From Bacteroidaceae bacterium (GTDB lineage: Bacteria > Bacteroidota > Bacteroidia > Bacteroidales > Bacteroidaceae), in NCBI GenBank assembly GCA_017448965.1, contig JAFSKK010000051.1, positions 1-35,643 on the forward strand: DNA of 35,643 nt, written 5' to 3'. This document shows, piece after piece, positions 24,501 through 32,065 of this stretch (position 1 is its first letter; the number at the start of each line of letters is the position of its first letter). The position numbers and the translations under genes are program-made. The notes beneath the pieces are model-generated. The model was not told the origin of the DNA. It saw nothing but the letters and a program-made list of their open reading frames with translations, and did not search any database.

Positions 24501-25230
24501 CCAAGCCCAGACTTCTCTTTTTGGAAGCATGGATGTCGCAGTCAGCCCTCCACCCATGCCCAAGAATGTGCCAGAATGGGGAAATCTGGAACGCCTGAAC
24601 AACGAGCGGGAACTTGTAGGCATCTACCTTTCGGCTCACCCGCTTGATGAATACTCCGTCATCCTCGACTACATGTGCAACACACGCCTGAACCAGTTGG
24701 AAGAACAACGAGAAGAACTGTCGAAGATGGAAGCAGTCACAGTTGGCGGCATTGTCACCTCCGTACGAACAGGGGAAAGCAAGAACGGAAGCCCATACGG
24801 CATCGTCAAAATGGAAGACTTCGAGGGAAATGGCGAACTTCCCCTTTTCGGTCGTGACTGGATCACCTATCGAAACTTCTTCGTGGAAGGCGCCACCTTG
24901 TTCGTCACGCTCAAGTTTGAGCCCAACCGCTTCCGACCTGGAGTCTACAACATGGGCATCAGCAACGTGGAACTTTTGGTCGATGTAAAAGAAAAAGCCA
25001 TTCAGAAAATCACGTTCGACGTGCCACTCGACCAACTGACGCCTACCATGGTGGAAGACCTGGCAGAAATTGTACAAGAGAATCCCGGCAATGCTGAACT
25101 GATTTTCAACATCCACTCTGCCGACAACAACAAGTTATCACTCATGGCACGAAAAGTGAAGGTGAAGGTGGAGAAGAAACTGATACAGTACATCAGGGAG
25201 CATAATGAAATCAGCATCAGAATCAACTAA
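21526..25230 (+). CDS. dnaE: DNA polymerase III alpha subunit
   Basis: Catalytic subunit of the replicative polymerase. At 1234 aa it fits the DnaE1 class. The PHP domain opens the protein (FVHLHVHTQYSILDGQA, then HGNMFG). The palm has GPGRGSAAGSAVAYCLGIT and PDIDTDFDD (Asp469 and Asp471, metal ligands), with a third acidic residue in IKMDFLGLKTL. The fingers include LYRPGPMDYIPDFI and FNKSHATCYSW. The C-terminal OB fold (AVTVGGIVTSVRTGESKNGSPYGI) and tail follow. The short leader and the back-to-back promoter with rpoN suggest constitutive expression. trxA starts 30 bases downstream. Confidence 0.97.
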   Translation: MEDFVHLHVHTQYSILDGQAAIPKLVDKAIKNGMRGMAITDHGNMFGIKEFFNYCNKVNKGKPDGEQFKPIFGCEVYCARRDLHSKENNATDKSGWHLILLAKNEVGYHNLVKIVSEAWVDGYYHRPRTDHKSIEKHHEGLIASSACLAGEIPRYVMRGQMEEAEKSVQWFKNLFGDDFYIELMRHEVKDPMQKANRETYKEQKAIEPALIELARKYDVKLICTNDSHFVDEENAEAHDRLLCLSTGKDLDDPNRMLYSKQEWFKTREEMNEVFKDIPEALRNTTEILDKVETYSIDHPPIMPFFAIPEDFGTEEEWRQRFSDEDIFNEFTRDENGNVVLSQEDAEKKIKKLGGIDKLYRIKFEADYLKKITYDGAKRLYGDPIPENVKTLLDFELHVMKTMGFPGYFLIVQDFINSARKELDVWVGPGRGSAAGSAVAYCLGITKIDPIKYDLLFERFLNPDRISLPDIDTDFDDDGRGKVLQWVTEKYGAEKVAHIITYGTMATKLAIKDVARVQKVPLPVVNALCKAIPDKLPNGKKMNLANAIECVPELKDAATSPDPLLRDTMRFAQMLENNVRNTGVHACGTIICRDAIDDWVPVSTADDKETGEKLRCTQYDGHVIEETGLIKMDFLGLKTLSQLKEAVVNIKESLGIDVDVDKFDITDPATYQLYCDGRTIGTFQFESAGMQKYLRELQPTVFEDLIAMNALYRPGPMDYIPDFIDRKQGRKPIEYDIPCMEKYLKDTYGITVYQEQVMLLSRQLADFTRGESDALRKAMGKKKKDIVDAMKPKFIKGGEKNGHDPKVLDKIWSDWEKFASYAFNKSHATCYSWVAYQTAFMKANFPAQFMAAVMSRSLDNITEIRKLMDECKAMGINTLGPDVNESRHKFSVNFEGDIRFGMAAVKGVGESAVQAIIEEREKNGVYKSVFNFFERVNLSQCNKKNIENLVIAGAFDCFKDWKRETFFAPGQRQGETYLDVLVRYGNNFQQDKYQAQTSLFGSMDVAVSPPPMPKNVPEWGNLERLNNERELVGIYLSAHPLDEYSVILDYMCNTRLNQLEEQREELSKMEAVTVGGIVTSVRTGESKNGSPYGIVKMEDFEGNGELPLFGRDWITYRNFFVEGATLFVTLKFEPNRFRPGVYNMGISNVELLVDVKEKAIQKITFDVPLDQLTPTMVEDLAEIVQENPGNAELIFNIHSADNNKLSLMARKVKVKVEKKLIQYIREHNEISIRIN

Positions 25231-25260
25231 ACATATTATTAACCCTAAAAACTTAACATT

Positions 25261-25572
25261 ATGGTAATCAACGATTCAAACTACAATGAAGTTTTGGCAC
25301 AAAACAAGCCAATGGTACTCGATTTCTGGGCAACTTGGTGCGGTCCTTGCCGCATGGTAGGTCCTGTCATTCAAGAACTGGCCGACCAGTATGAGGGTCA
25401 GGTCATCGTAGGCAAAATCAACATCGAAGAAGATGCAGACGACCTTGTGGCACAGTTCGGCATCCGCAACATCCCCACCATCATCTACATGAAGAATGGT
25501 GAGATTGTTGACAAAGTGGTTGGTGCAGCACCCAAAGCACAACTCGAAGAGAAACTCAAAGCACTTCTGTGA
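25261..25572 (+). CDS. trxA: Thioredoxin
   Basis: A 103-aa cytoplasmic thiol-disulfide reductase. The active site WCGPC places Cys27 and Cys30 in the usual context (VLDFWATWCGPCRMVGP). The cis-proline loop IRNIPTIIYMKNG and the terminal helix (KAQLEEKLKALL) complete the fold. No signal peptide is present. It lies between dnaE and a small gene whose ATG overlaps its stop, and may be cotranscribed with both. Confidence 0.97.
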   Translation: MVINDSNYNEVLAQNKPMVLDFWATWCGPCRMVGPVIQELADQYEGQVIVGKINIEEDADDLVAQFGIRNIPTIIYMKNGEIVDKVVGAAPKAQLEEKLKALL

Positions 25573-25895
25573 TGAGCAGCATCGATGACGAAATCCTCCG
25601 CGGAGCCGAGGAAGATGCTAAGGAGGTTGCCTTCATCCAGAACTACATGGGCACGGAAAACCGCGAACTGTTCACGGAAGAAGACATCTATTACTGCCTT
25701 GACGTGCTTTTCGAATACCTCGACAAACTCAACGACAAGGCTGATGCTGATGGTTTCATCGACATCGACACTGAGGAAATTGCCAAGCACATTCAGAAGA
25801 AGGCAAAAAAAGAAGGCATGGGTCCTTACGAACTCGATGCCCTCATCCTTCTAATCGATGCCGAACTGGAATACAACGAACAACTTCCAGAGTGA
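25572..25895 (+). CDS. Conserved small acidic protein
   Basis: A 107-aa acidic, largely helical protein with no signal peptide or membrane helix. The ATG at 25572 shares its A with the thioredoxin TGA; a GTG one codon earlier (25569) is also possible. Visible segments are EEDIYYCLDVLFEYLDKLND, an acidic central turn (DADGFIDIDTEEIAKHIQKKAKKEG) and LDALILLIDAELEYNEQLPE. It looks like a Bacteroidales-specific hypothetical. Coupling to trxA suggests a cytoplasmic housekeeping role, but I cannot name one. It is convergent with tsaE (6-base gap). Confidence 0.75.
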   Translation: MSSIDDEILRGAEEDAKEVAFIQNYMGTENRELFTEEDIYYCLDVLFEYLDKLNDKADADGFIDIDTEEIAKHIQKKAKKEGMGPYELDALILLIDAELEYNEQLPE

Positions 25896-25901
25896 GAAGC
25901 C

Positions 25902-26312
25902 TCAAAACTTCACGCTTCTGCTCCCATCCATCTCCTCCTCAATGGTGACCTTCACGGCATCGTCGGGGAGGAGATTTTCTATCAACTCTGGCCACTCCAT
26001 AAAGCAGACATGACCCGAATAAACATAGTCCTCGTATCCGATGTCCAGCACCTCCTGCAGGTTCTTGATGCGGTAGAAGTCGAAGTGATACACGGGTTCC
26101 CCTTGGCCATCCACATACTCATTCACAATGGCGAACGTGGGGGAGTTGATGACATCCTCCACACCCAACTCCTCACACACCGCCTTGATGAACGTAGTCT
26201 TGCCTGCGCCCATCTTGCCGTAGAAGGCAAACACCTTCTTATCACCCATCGCAGCCACAAACTCATGGGCTGCCGTTCCAATCTCTTCTAATGATGCTAT
26301 TCTGATTTCCAT
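25902..26312 (-). CDS. tsaE: tRNA threonylcarbamoyladenosine synthesis ATPase TsaE
   Basis: P-loop ATPase that works with TsaB and TsaD to make t6A37 in ANN-reading tRNAs. At 136 aa it has the family length. Walker A is [14 protein letters not shown] (residues 32-45), followed by [21 protein letters not shown] (Walker B-like Asp) and [16 protein letters not shown] promoter is predicted at 26338-26369. In related genomes it tends to sit next to porX; here about 1 kb of debris separates them. Confidence 0.96.
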   Translation of the reverse strand: MEIRIASLEEIGTAAHEFVAAMGDKKVFAFYGKMGAGKTTFIKAVCEELGVEDVINSPTFAIVNEYVDGQGEPVYHFDFYRIKNLQEVLDIGYEDYVYSGHVCFMEWPELIENLLPDDAVKVTIEEEMDGSRSVKF

Positions 26313-26337
26313 CTTTCTCTCGTATGGTTTGAGAGTG

Positions 26338-26369
26338 CAAAATTAACGCTAATTTGTCAAAAGAACAAA
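26338..26369 (-). promoter_or_regulatory. tsaE promoter
   Basis: Minus-strand TTTG (26366-26369), 20 bases, TAATTTTG (26338-26345), giving a leader of about 20 bases before the ATG at 26312. Confidence 0.68.
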
Positions 26370-26379
26370 CCTACGGCAG

Positions 26380-26420
26380 AAAAAGAGCTGGGCGATACGC
26401 ATCAAGTGTATCGTCCAGCT
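26380..26420 (-). terminator. Hairpin terminator between the debris region and tsaE
   Basis: Arms AGCTGGGCGATAC (26386-26398) and GTATCGTCCAGCT (26408-26420) form a 13-bp stem. It is fully paired with one G-U on the plus strand and has one A-C mismatch on the minus strand. On the minus strand CTTTTTC follows the stem, so it most likely ends transcripts entering from the pseudogene side. Confidence 0.6.
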
Positions 26421-26506
26421 TCTCATTTAACGAAACTACCAACAAAACTACTCTTTGAAGTAGTAGTGCATGATTCTTTTCCCTTTTTCTTTATTATCAA
26501 CACTCT

Positions 26507-26629
26507 TTACCAGAGAGGTTCATCGTTCTTCCCCATTTCATCGGTGATTTCACGTTCCCTGGCTGCCTTCTGGAAGCCGTCCTCTGTGCCATTAGCCGAC
26601 CCTTGAGTCGGCAGGGAAACATTAAACAT
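26507..26629 (-). CDS. Possible 40-aa protein
   Basis: ATG at 26629 opens 40 codons (MFNVSLPTQGSANGTEDGFQ... ending NDEPLW) with TAA at 26507-26509. It starts 2 bases after the stop of the degraded secreted-protein fragment, so it could have been its operon partner. The peptide is charged, without signal or membrane segment. The codon for Pro-Thr-Gln lies in a small GCCGAC/GTCGGC hairpin. I do not recognise it; it may be chance. Confidence 0.25.
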   Translation of the reverse strand: MFNVSLPTQGSANGTEDGFQKAAREREITDEMGKNDEPLW

Positions 26630-26631
26630 AC

Positions 26632-26980
26632 TTAATTGTACAGATAGTATTCTCCCACAGCCACTTCTGTAGAAGGCTTGGCACTTTCGTCTGGAGCAAC
26701 GCTCAATGTCTGTGCCGAAGAAGACTTCACATAATAGCGACCAGCCGCCAGAGAGATGCCATCTGTTTGCGCGAAGCGGTCTTCCACCGTGCTCTCATCT
26801 TCAAACAATATCACCTCATCTGTTGTATAGACAATGTCATTCAGCGTGGTTAAGGTCAAATCATATTCTCCGTCAACAGCAATGTCGAAATAATACTATG
26901 TGCCAGGCTCCATATCTTCTCCTGCGGGAAGAGCAAAAGCCTTTGCTGCAATCGTAGGGCCTTGAACGAAACAGAGCCAA
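26632..26980 (-). pseudogene. C-terminal fragment of a secreted protein with internal stop
   Basis: Reading the minus strand gives LCFVQGPTIAAKAFALPAGE, DMEPGT, a TAG (26896-26898), then YYFDIAVDGEYDLTLTTLND and on to VAVGEYYLYN with the stop at 26632. The frame is continuous across the nonsense codon and protein-like on both sides: beta-rich, acidic, with repeats of a YYF/YYV strand. It looks like the C-terminal domain of a Bacteroidales extracellular protein whose 5' part has been lost. No start codon, signal peptide or promoter is visible. I cannot assign a family. Confidence 0.55.
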
Positions 26981-27017
26981 AATCTCTTCAGAAAAATACG
27001 CGAGTTCGATGTAAGGA

Positions 27018-27120
27018 TTTACGTGAAGGGGCATTTTTCGCTATGCTTTGACACGCGGAGGAAGAAGCACTCACTCCCCAACGGCACATCCTCCATTGCC
27101 TCCACGTCGTAGGCTCTCAT
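27018..27120 (-). other. 33-codon ORF running out of the inverted repeat
   Basis: ATG 27118-27120, in the end of the left repeat arm, opens MRAYDVEAMEDVPLGSECFF and ends CPFT-stop near 27018. The right arm, read on the opposite strand, opens the similar MKGYGVTT. The peptide looks like a fragment of coding sequence carried with the repeat; it has no visible ribosome site. Confidence 0.3.
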
Positions 27121-27235
27121 GACTTCCTTCCACAGCCTCTAAACCGACGTCCCCGATGTCGGCAAGCCGATGTCCCCGATGTCGGTCGACCGATGTCGGG
27201 GACGTCGGTTTGGAGGCTGTGGAAGGAGGTCATGA
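27117..27235. repeat. Large inverted repeat with 46-bp arms
   Basis: Left arm 27117-27162 and right arm 27190-27235 are complementary at 42 of 46 positions, and the other four are G-U pairs in plus-strand RNA. The 27-base loop holds another copy of the core (CCGATGTCCCCGATGTCGG), centred on GGTCGACC, so an alternative fold exists. The core CCGATGTCGGGGACGTCGG recurs at 32731-32753. Confidence 0.88.
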
Positions 27236-27280
27236 AAGGTTACGGCGTTACCACTTCATTGACACTTCCAGTACCGATAC

Positions 27281-27319
27281 AATAAAACCCCCGTTGCCTA
27301 AGAATTGGAAACGGGGGTT
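27281..27319 (-). terminator. Terminator of porX
   Basis: Minus-strand AACCCCCGTT (27310-27319) and AACGGGGGTT (27286-27295) form a 10-bp stem around a 14-base loop, followed by TTATT. It lies about 22 bases after the porX stop. Confidence 0.8.
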
Positions 27320-27341
27320 CTGTTTTGGGGTGTATCTCTGT

Positions 27342-28892
27342 TCAGATTCTTCCCTTGCTCTTCATCGTGACAAGAGGCACCAGCATCTCCTCCATCGAGA
27401 TGCCACCATGCTGGAAGGTGTTGCGGTAGTAGTTGACGTAGTAGTTGTAGTTGTTAGGATAGGCGAAGAAGTCGTCGTTCTGAGCAAAAATGTAGGTGGT
27501 GCTGATGTTGGGCGAAGGAAGGAATGCCGCCTTGGGCGCTTTCATTTCAAAGACCTGCTTAGGGTTGTAGCTCAGGTTCTTGCCCAATTTGTAGCGCAGG
27601 TTGGTGTTGGTGTTCTTGTCGCCTATCACCTTGACGGGATTGTTCACACGAATGGAACCGTGATCGGTCGTGATGATGATGTGGGCATCCGTCCTTGCCA
27701 ATTCCTTAAAGAGGTCGCGAACAGGCGAGTTGCGGAACCAAGAGGCTGTGATGCTGCGGTAGGCACGCTCATCGCTGGCGAGTTCACGCACCATGCGCGA
27801 CTCTGTGCGGGCATGACTGAGCATGTCGATAAAGTTGATAACCAACACGTTGAGGTCGTTCCCCGTCAAGTTCTTGAACCGTTCCACAATCTTTTCCGAC
27901 TCAGATGAATTATTGAGTTTAAAATAGGAGAATGTATCTTTTCTGCGATAGCGGTCGAGTTGTGTCTGGATGAGCGGTGCCTCGTTCAGGTTCTTGCCCT
28001 CTTCCTCATCTTCATCCACCCAAAGGTCGGGATACATCTGTGCAATCTGACTGGGCATCAGTCCTGAGAAGATAGCGTTGCGAGCATATTGCGTGGCAGT
28101 GGGCAGGATGCTGAGATAGAGCTGTTCTTCAAACACGAAATCATCTGCCAACTCTTTAGATATCTCGCGCCATTGGTCGTAGCGGAAGTTGTCGAACACC
28201 ACCAGAAAGACTTTCTCACCTTTGTTCAACAGGGGGAATATCATCTTCTTGAAGACATCAGGCGACATGAGTGGGCGTTCCTCGCTGCTGCTCACCCATT
28301 GCAAGTAGTTTTTCCGCACAAACTTGGCAAACTCGTTGTTCGCCTCTGCCTTCTGCATGTTCAGCATCTCCGACATCTCGCTCCCTGTGTCAGAAAGCTC
28401 CAGTTCCCAATAAACCAGACGCTTATAGACCTCCTTCCAGTCTTCCAACGTGTAGGAGTCATTGATTTGCATGCCTATCTTGGAAAAGTCCTGCTGGTAA
28501 CCCGTGTTGGTCACCTCTGTTTCTATTTCACGCTTGTGCAGATGTTTCTTGAGGGTGAGGAATATCTGGTTGGGATTGACGGGTTTAATCAGGTAATCAG
28601 CTATTTTAGAGCCTATGGCCTGATTCATAATGTTCTCCTCTTCACTCTTCGTCACCATCACGACAGGAATGGTGGAATTGATTTCCTTGATGCGCGAGAG
28701 GGTCTCCAAGCCACTCAAACCCGGCATGTTCTCGTCCAAGAAAATCAAGTCGAATGACCGCTCGCGACATAGGTCAAGGGCATCTTGGCCGTTCGTTGCC
28801 GTCACGACTTCATATTCTTTCTTTTCGAGGAAGATGACGTAAGCCTTCAGCAGTTCAATCTCGTCATCCACCCACAGCAATGTTCCGTTCAT
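27342..28892 (-). CDS. porX: Type IX secretion response regulator PorX
   Basis: A 516-aa protein with an N-terminal CheY-like receiver (1-125: acidic pocket VDDE, phospho-acceptor Asp53 in FLDENMPG, Lys in DYLIKPVNP). A helical linker follows, then a PglZ/alkaline-phosphatase-superfamily domain (about 200-510) with VVFDNFRYDQW, ARNAIFSGLMPSQIA and IIITTDHGSI as metal-site segments. This domain order is that of PorX, the regulator that works with the PorY kinase and SigP to control type IX secretion genes in Bacteroidota. PorX hydrolyses oligonucleotides in some species. It starts 3 bases after the porW stop and is followed by a terminator. Confidence 0.94.
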   Translation of the reverse strand: MNGTLLWVDDEIELLKAYVIFLEKKEYEVVTATNGQDALDLCRERSFDLIFLDENMPGLSGLETLSRIKEINSTIPVVMVTKSEEENIMNQAIGSKIADYLIKPVNPNQIFLTLKKHLHKREIETEVTNTGYQQDFSKIGMQINDSYTLEDWKEVYKRLVYWELELSDTGSEMSEMLNMQKAEANNEFAKFVRKNYLQWVSSSEERPLMSPDVFKKMIFPLLNKGEKVFLVVFDNFRYDQWREISKELADDFVFEEQLYLSILPTATQYARNAIFSGLMPSQIAQMYPDLWVDEDEEEGKNLNEAPLIQTQLDRYRRKDTFSYFKLNNSSESEKIVERFKNLTGNDLNVLVINFIDMLSHARTESRMVRELASDERAYRSITASWFRNSPVRDLFKELARTDAHIIITTDHGSIRVNNPVKVIGDKNTNTNLRYKLGKNLSYNPKQVFEMKAPKAAFLPSPNISTTYIFAQNDDFFAYPNNYNYYVNYYRNTFQHGGISMEEMLVPLVTMKSKGRI

Positions 28893-28895
28893 ATC

Positions 28896-31817
28896 TTAAA
28901 AAATGAAATTATCATCTTCCCAGTCTTCTTCATCTTCCTCACCCTCTTCGGCTGGTTCAGGAAGTTCGGTTGGCTCATCCAAACTGGTTGGTTCATCTTC
29001 CCTGATGCGCAGCGAACCAATGCGGTCGAAGTGCTCATCGTAGAAGTCGAAGTAGTCGGCAAAACTGAGTCCGCGCATCAGCTTCTTCAAGTTCTCCTCA
29101 CTGATGATGAAACACTTGAGCCCACCGAGTTTATAGGCCATATCTGCGTTGTTGAAGAGACGGTGCATATAGATGTAGGCTTCGTCGTAGTTGAGGAAAG
29201 TGCGCACTTGCATCATGTCGATGCCATCACCTCGTTCTGTGGCGATGTCGAAGTTGCGAACAGTGAAGGCGGTGAAGTTGTATCGCGCCATCTCGTAAAG
29301 AAGCTGATTTTCATCGATGGAATCGCGCTCATAGGCGATTACAAACACAAAGTCGCAGTTCTTCTCAAGGCTGAACGTCGAGTCGTTAGCCAGCGAATCG
29401 GCCTCGTCGGAAAGTCCGCGCCGCCGTTCCCAGATGCTGCCCATCTCAAACTTTCCTCCTTGCAGGATGCGACCTTCCTTCAAGCCCTTCACATACAAAC
29501 CAGCCAATTCGCTCACACTTGACTGCGGATGCTTTTCCACCAGCGTCTTCAAGTCGCTCATGAAGTGTTCACGGTCACCCAACTCCAACTTGCTCAATGC
29601 CTCCAGGAACATGAATCTTGCCCTGTTGGCTCCTTCGGGATACTCTTCCGCCATCGTCTGGCTGTTGTGAATCACGGTCTGATAATCATTGCTTCGGAAA
29701 GCCTCGTATGTGGCCATATAGACAGAGTCCTCTATCTGCTTCCCGTATCTCCCCTTATACTCAAAGTCGGGGTCAGCAATCCGTTTCCCATGTTCATTAT
29801 CAGGATATTCTGTAATCAGTTTCTGTCGATAAGACTCTGCATCTTCCTGCCGTCCCTGCCTTGCATAGAGTTGGAACATGTTGTAACAAACCTCGTCGAG
29901 ATGTTCGAAGTCAGGGAAGTTGAGCAAGATTCTCAAGAACGTCCGCTCAGCCAACGGGAAATTGTCCATGCGGTCTTTGTAGATAACGGCAGAACCATAG
30001 AGTCCCTCCACCAAAGCTGCATTAGATGCCGCCATCTGCTCTTCCGTAAAGGGGATATCTTTCAGATAATACTCCGGCCTATGCGGGTCATTTGCATACT
30101 CCTCGGCTCTGATGGAATCTTTTTCTGCCTTGGAGACTTTCTTGCCACTATTGGCTTGCAAAATGCTGTCCTCCACCGCAGCAATGCTATCACGCACCGC
30201 CTTGGCACTGTCTGTCAGTTCTTCCTCGTTGAAATCGCTAAGCACCGTCTTGTTGTTACGTCGCCAGTCATCAGCCAAGTCACGTTTGCCCCACTTCTTC
30301 TCAAACTCTCGCTTACCAGCCTCAACCGTTGTAGGATTATAGAAGTACCACACAGCCGTCTGCTGCTGCCCAGGCCTATTACGGTTGATTGCCCCTTGCT
30401 GATTCGTGCCAGTTCCTGGCCGTTGCCCATTTCCTGTAGATTGTTGCCCAGCCTCTGCCGCCTTCCTCTCCTCTTCTTTCTCTTTCTTTTTCAACTCTTC
30501 AATCGTCTTCTTGATTTTTGCCATCCGTGTCACAGAGTCAAGCTGAGCCATCATCTGCAAACTATCCTGCAACTCCACAGCTGTAGCATACGGCAACAAC
30601 TCATCCAAGATTTTGCTCCGTTCATCCACCTCGCGATAGTCATCGTGATCTTTATCAAACAGCCCCAATGCTTGCGAATAGCATTTCTGGGCATCCACAA
30701 ACTTTTCTTTCTCCCAATAAAGCTGACCCAGATGCAGCAGCACAACACCTTTCTCTATTCCATTACGAGTGCCTTTGTCCACACCATCCTTATATGCCCA
30801 GATGGCATGAGTGGTGTCGCCTTGAGCCAAGTATATATTGCCAATCGCATAATACACCTGATCCAGATACCCCTTATTTTTCGGATTCTTGGCCATTGTC
30901 TTCAGTTTACGTATCATCTGCTTCGACCTTCCCTTCGACATCGCCTCTGTCATCTGAATACGGGCATTGAACTCTATTTCATAAGGAGGATTCCTCCGTA
31001 TCACTTTCTTAAAATACCGATAAGCCTCAGGATCATGTCCTATCCGATGATACAACTGGCCCAACAACATGTACATTCTCGTCTTTTCAAGACTGCTGTG
31101 CCCGCCACGCAAGGCACTTTCTACATTCAAAATGGCATCTGGATACTGCTTCTGCCGCAACTGCATATCTGCCAGCACCGAAGCCTTCAGTGGCTCCAAT
31201 TTGGTGGGGAAACTGTCACGTTGTGCTCGTGAAATCAAGTCTTCAGCATCGTAAAACCACTCCAGTTCGGCATAGCAACGTGCCTCCAACAATCGAGCAC
31301 GAGCCACCAGGTTGGGTTTCGAGAAATACAACCGCTGGATATAAGCAAAGGTGGAAGCCGCCTCCATATATTCCCCTTTTCTGAACTGCGCCTCACCCAT
31401 CAGGAACCACGCCCGCCACAAGAATGGATTGTACTCCTTTTGGCTCAACCAGATTTTATCCTTTGCAGTCTTGGCACGGTTCTTCTTCCATTCTGGACGT
31501 GCCGTGATGCTATGAGTCTTGATGGTTTTTTGGCACTTCTCCACCGCACGGTCAAAGTTGCCGGCACCTATTTGTGCAGTCGCCTTGTTGCCCGTGATGT
31601 AGAGCGGAATCACTTCCGTGAAATTATCCTTATTGCCCTCTTCCTGCAAGAGTCTTCCTTCTTTATAAGCCTCGTTACCATTGAAATAAGTATTGTAGCG
31701 CGCCTTGAAACCTTGGATATTACGAGTCATAGGCGTGTTCTTCTTGCTCGTACACGCCACCAGCAGCACCATCAGCGCCACCATGCTCAATGATATGTAT
31801 CTGAAACGCTTCAACAC
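28896..31817 (-). CDS. porW: Type IX secretion/gliding lipoprotein PorW (SprE)
   Basis: A 973-aa TPR lipoprotein. The signal ends in lipobox LLVAC (Cys22). TPR-like helical repeats fill about 40-450 (for example KEGRLLQEEGNKDNF, ALRGGHSSLEKTRMYMLLGQLYHRIGHDPEAYRYF). A charged helix (KKTIEELKKKEKEEERKAAE) and a Gln/Gly/Asn-rich linker follow (about 455-490), then more TPR-like repeats. A very acidic tail (EEGEEDEEDWEDD) ends the protein. This arrangement, and the position directly upstream of porX, identify PorW/SprE, needed for type IX secretion. The start is GTG 31817 (GTG-TTG-AAG); no in-frame ATG precedes the signal peptide. The leader from the promoter at 31967 is about 140 bases, unusually long here. 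Confidence 0.9.
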   Translation of the reverse strand: MLKRFRYISLSMVALMVLLVACTSKKNTPMTRNIQGFKARYNTYFNGNEAYKEGRLLQEEGNKDNFTEVIPLYITGNKATAQIGAGNFDRAVEKCQKTIKTHSITARPEWKKNRAKTAKDKIWLSQKEYNPFLWRAWFLMGEAQFRKGEYMEAASTFAYIQRLYFSKPNLVARARLLEARCYAELEWFYDAEDLISRAQRDSFPTKLEPLKASVLADMQLRQKQYPDAILNVESALRGGHSSLEKTRMYMLLGQLYHRIGHDPEAYRYFKKVIRRNPPYEIEFNARIQMTEAMSKGRSKQMIRKLKTMAKNPKNKGYLDQVYYAIGNIYLAQGDTTHAIWAYKDGVDKGTRNGIEKGVVLLHLGQLYWEKEKFVDAQKCYSQALGLFDKDHDDYREVDERSKILDELLPYATAVELQDSLQMMAQLDSVTRMAKIKKTIEELKKKEKEEERKAAEAGQQSTGNGQRPGTGTNQQGAINRNRPGQQQTAVWYFYNPTTVEAGKREFEKKWGKRDLADDWRRNNKTVLSDFNEEELTDSAKAVRDSIAAVEDSILQANSGKKVSKAEKDSIRAEEYANDPHRPEYYLKDIPFTEEQMAASNAALVEGLYGSAVIYKDRMDNFPLAERTFLRILLNFPDFEHLDEVCYNMFQLYARQGRQEDAESYRQKLITEYPDNEHGKRIADPDFEYKGRYGKQIEDSVYMATYEAFRSNDYQTVIHNSQTMAEEYPEGANRARFMFLEALSKLELGDREHFMSDLKTLVEKHPQSSVSELAGLYVKGLKEGRILQGGKFEMGSIWERRRGLSDEADSLANDSTFSLEKNCDFVFVIAYERDSIDENQLLYEMARYNFTAFTVRNFDIATERGDGIDMMQVRTFLNYDEAYIYMHRLFNNADMAYKLGGLKCFIISEENLKKLMRGLSFADYFDFYDEHFDRIGSLRIREDEPTSLDEPTELPEPAEEGEEDEEDWEDDNFIF

Positions 31818-31966
31818 GAAAGAAAAAGCTGTTTATCCTTTTTATTACAATAACTTATAACGACAAAAAAGCCTATTTATTGTACACAAACCTGTTAGGT
31901 CGCCAACTTGACGCTTCTCTGCCGACAAAACCAGAATCGATGCTAACATCATCCTGTTTTTCGTTG

Positions 31967-31995
31967 CAAAGATACATTTTTTTGACAAAATCCAA
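31967..31995 (-). promoter_or_regulatory. porW promoter
   Basis: Minus-strand TATCTTTG (31967-31974) with a TTG at 31993-31995, 18 bases upstream. It drives the porW-porX unit away from sodB. The transcript leader would hold a 37-codon ORF (about 31845-31958). Confidence 0.6.
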
Positions 31996-32001
31996 CAGCA
32001 T

Positions 32002-32035
32002 TTTGAGAATCTTCGGAAAATAAGATGTATCTTTG
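32002..32035 (+). promoter_or_regulatory. sodB promoter
   Basis: TTTG (32002-32005), 22 bases, TATCTTTG (32028-32035): an exact fit to the Bacteroidota promoter, with a leader of about 23 bases. It is interleaved with the start of the divergent porW promoter. Confidence 0.75.
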
Positions 32036-32065
32036 CCCCCATCATTCACCTAAAACGAAAGAAAA

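Noticed and set aside
26406-26606. 66-codon plus-strand ORF after the tsaE promoter
   Set aside because: It begins in a hairpin and has no protein-like features; the minus-strand readings are better.
29529-31232. 567-codon plus-strand ORF opposite porW
   Set aside because: Antisense reading of a TPR gene. Its Leu/Cys/His-rich translation has no signal or motif; long antisense frames are expected at this codon bias.
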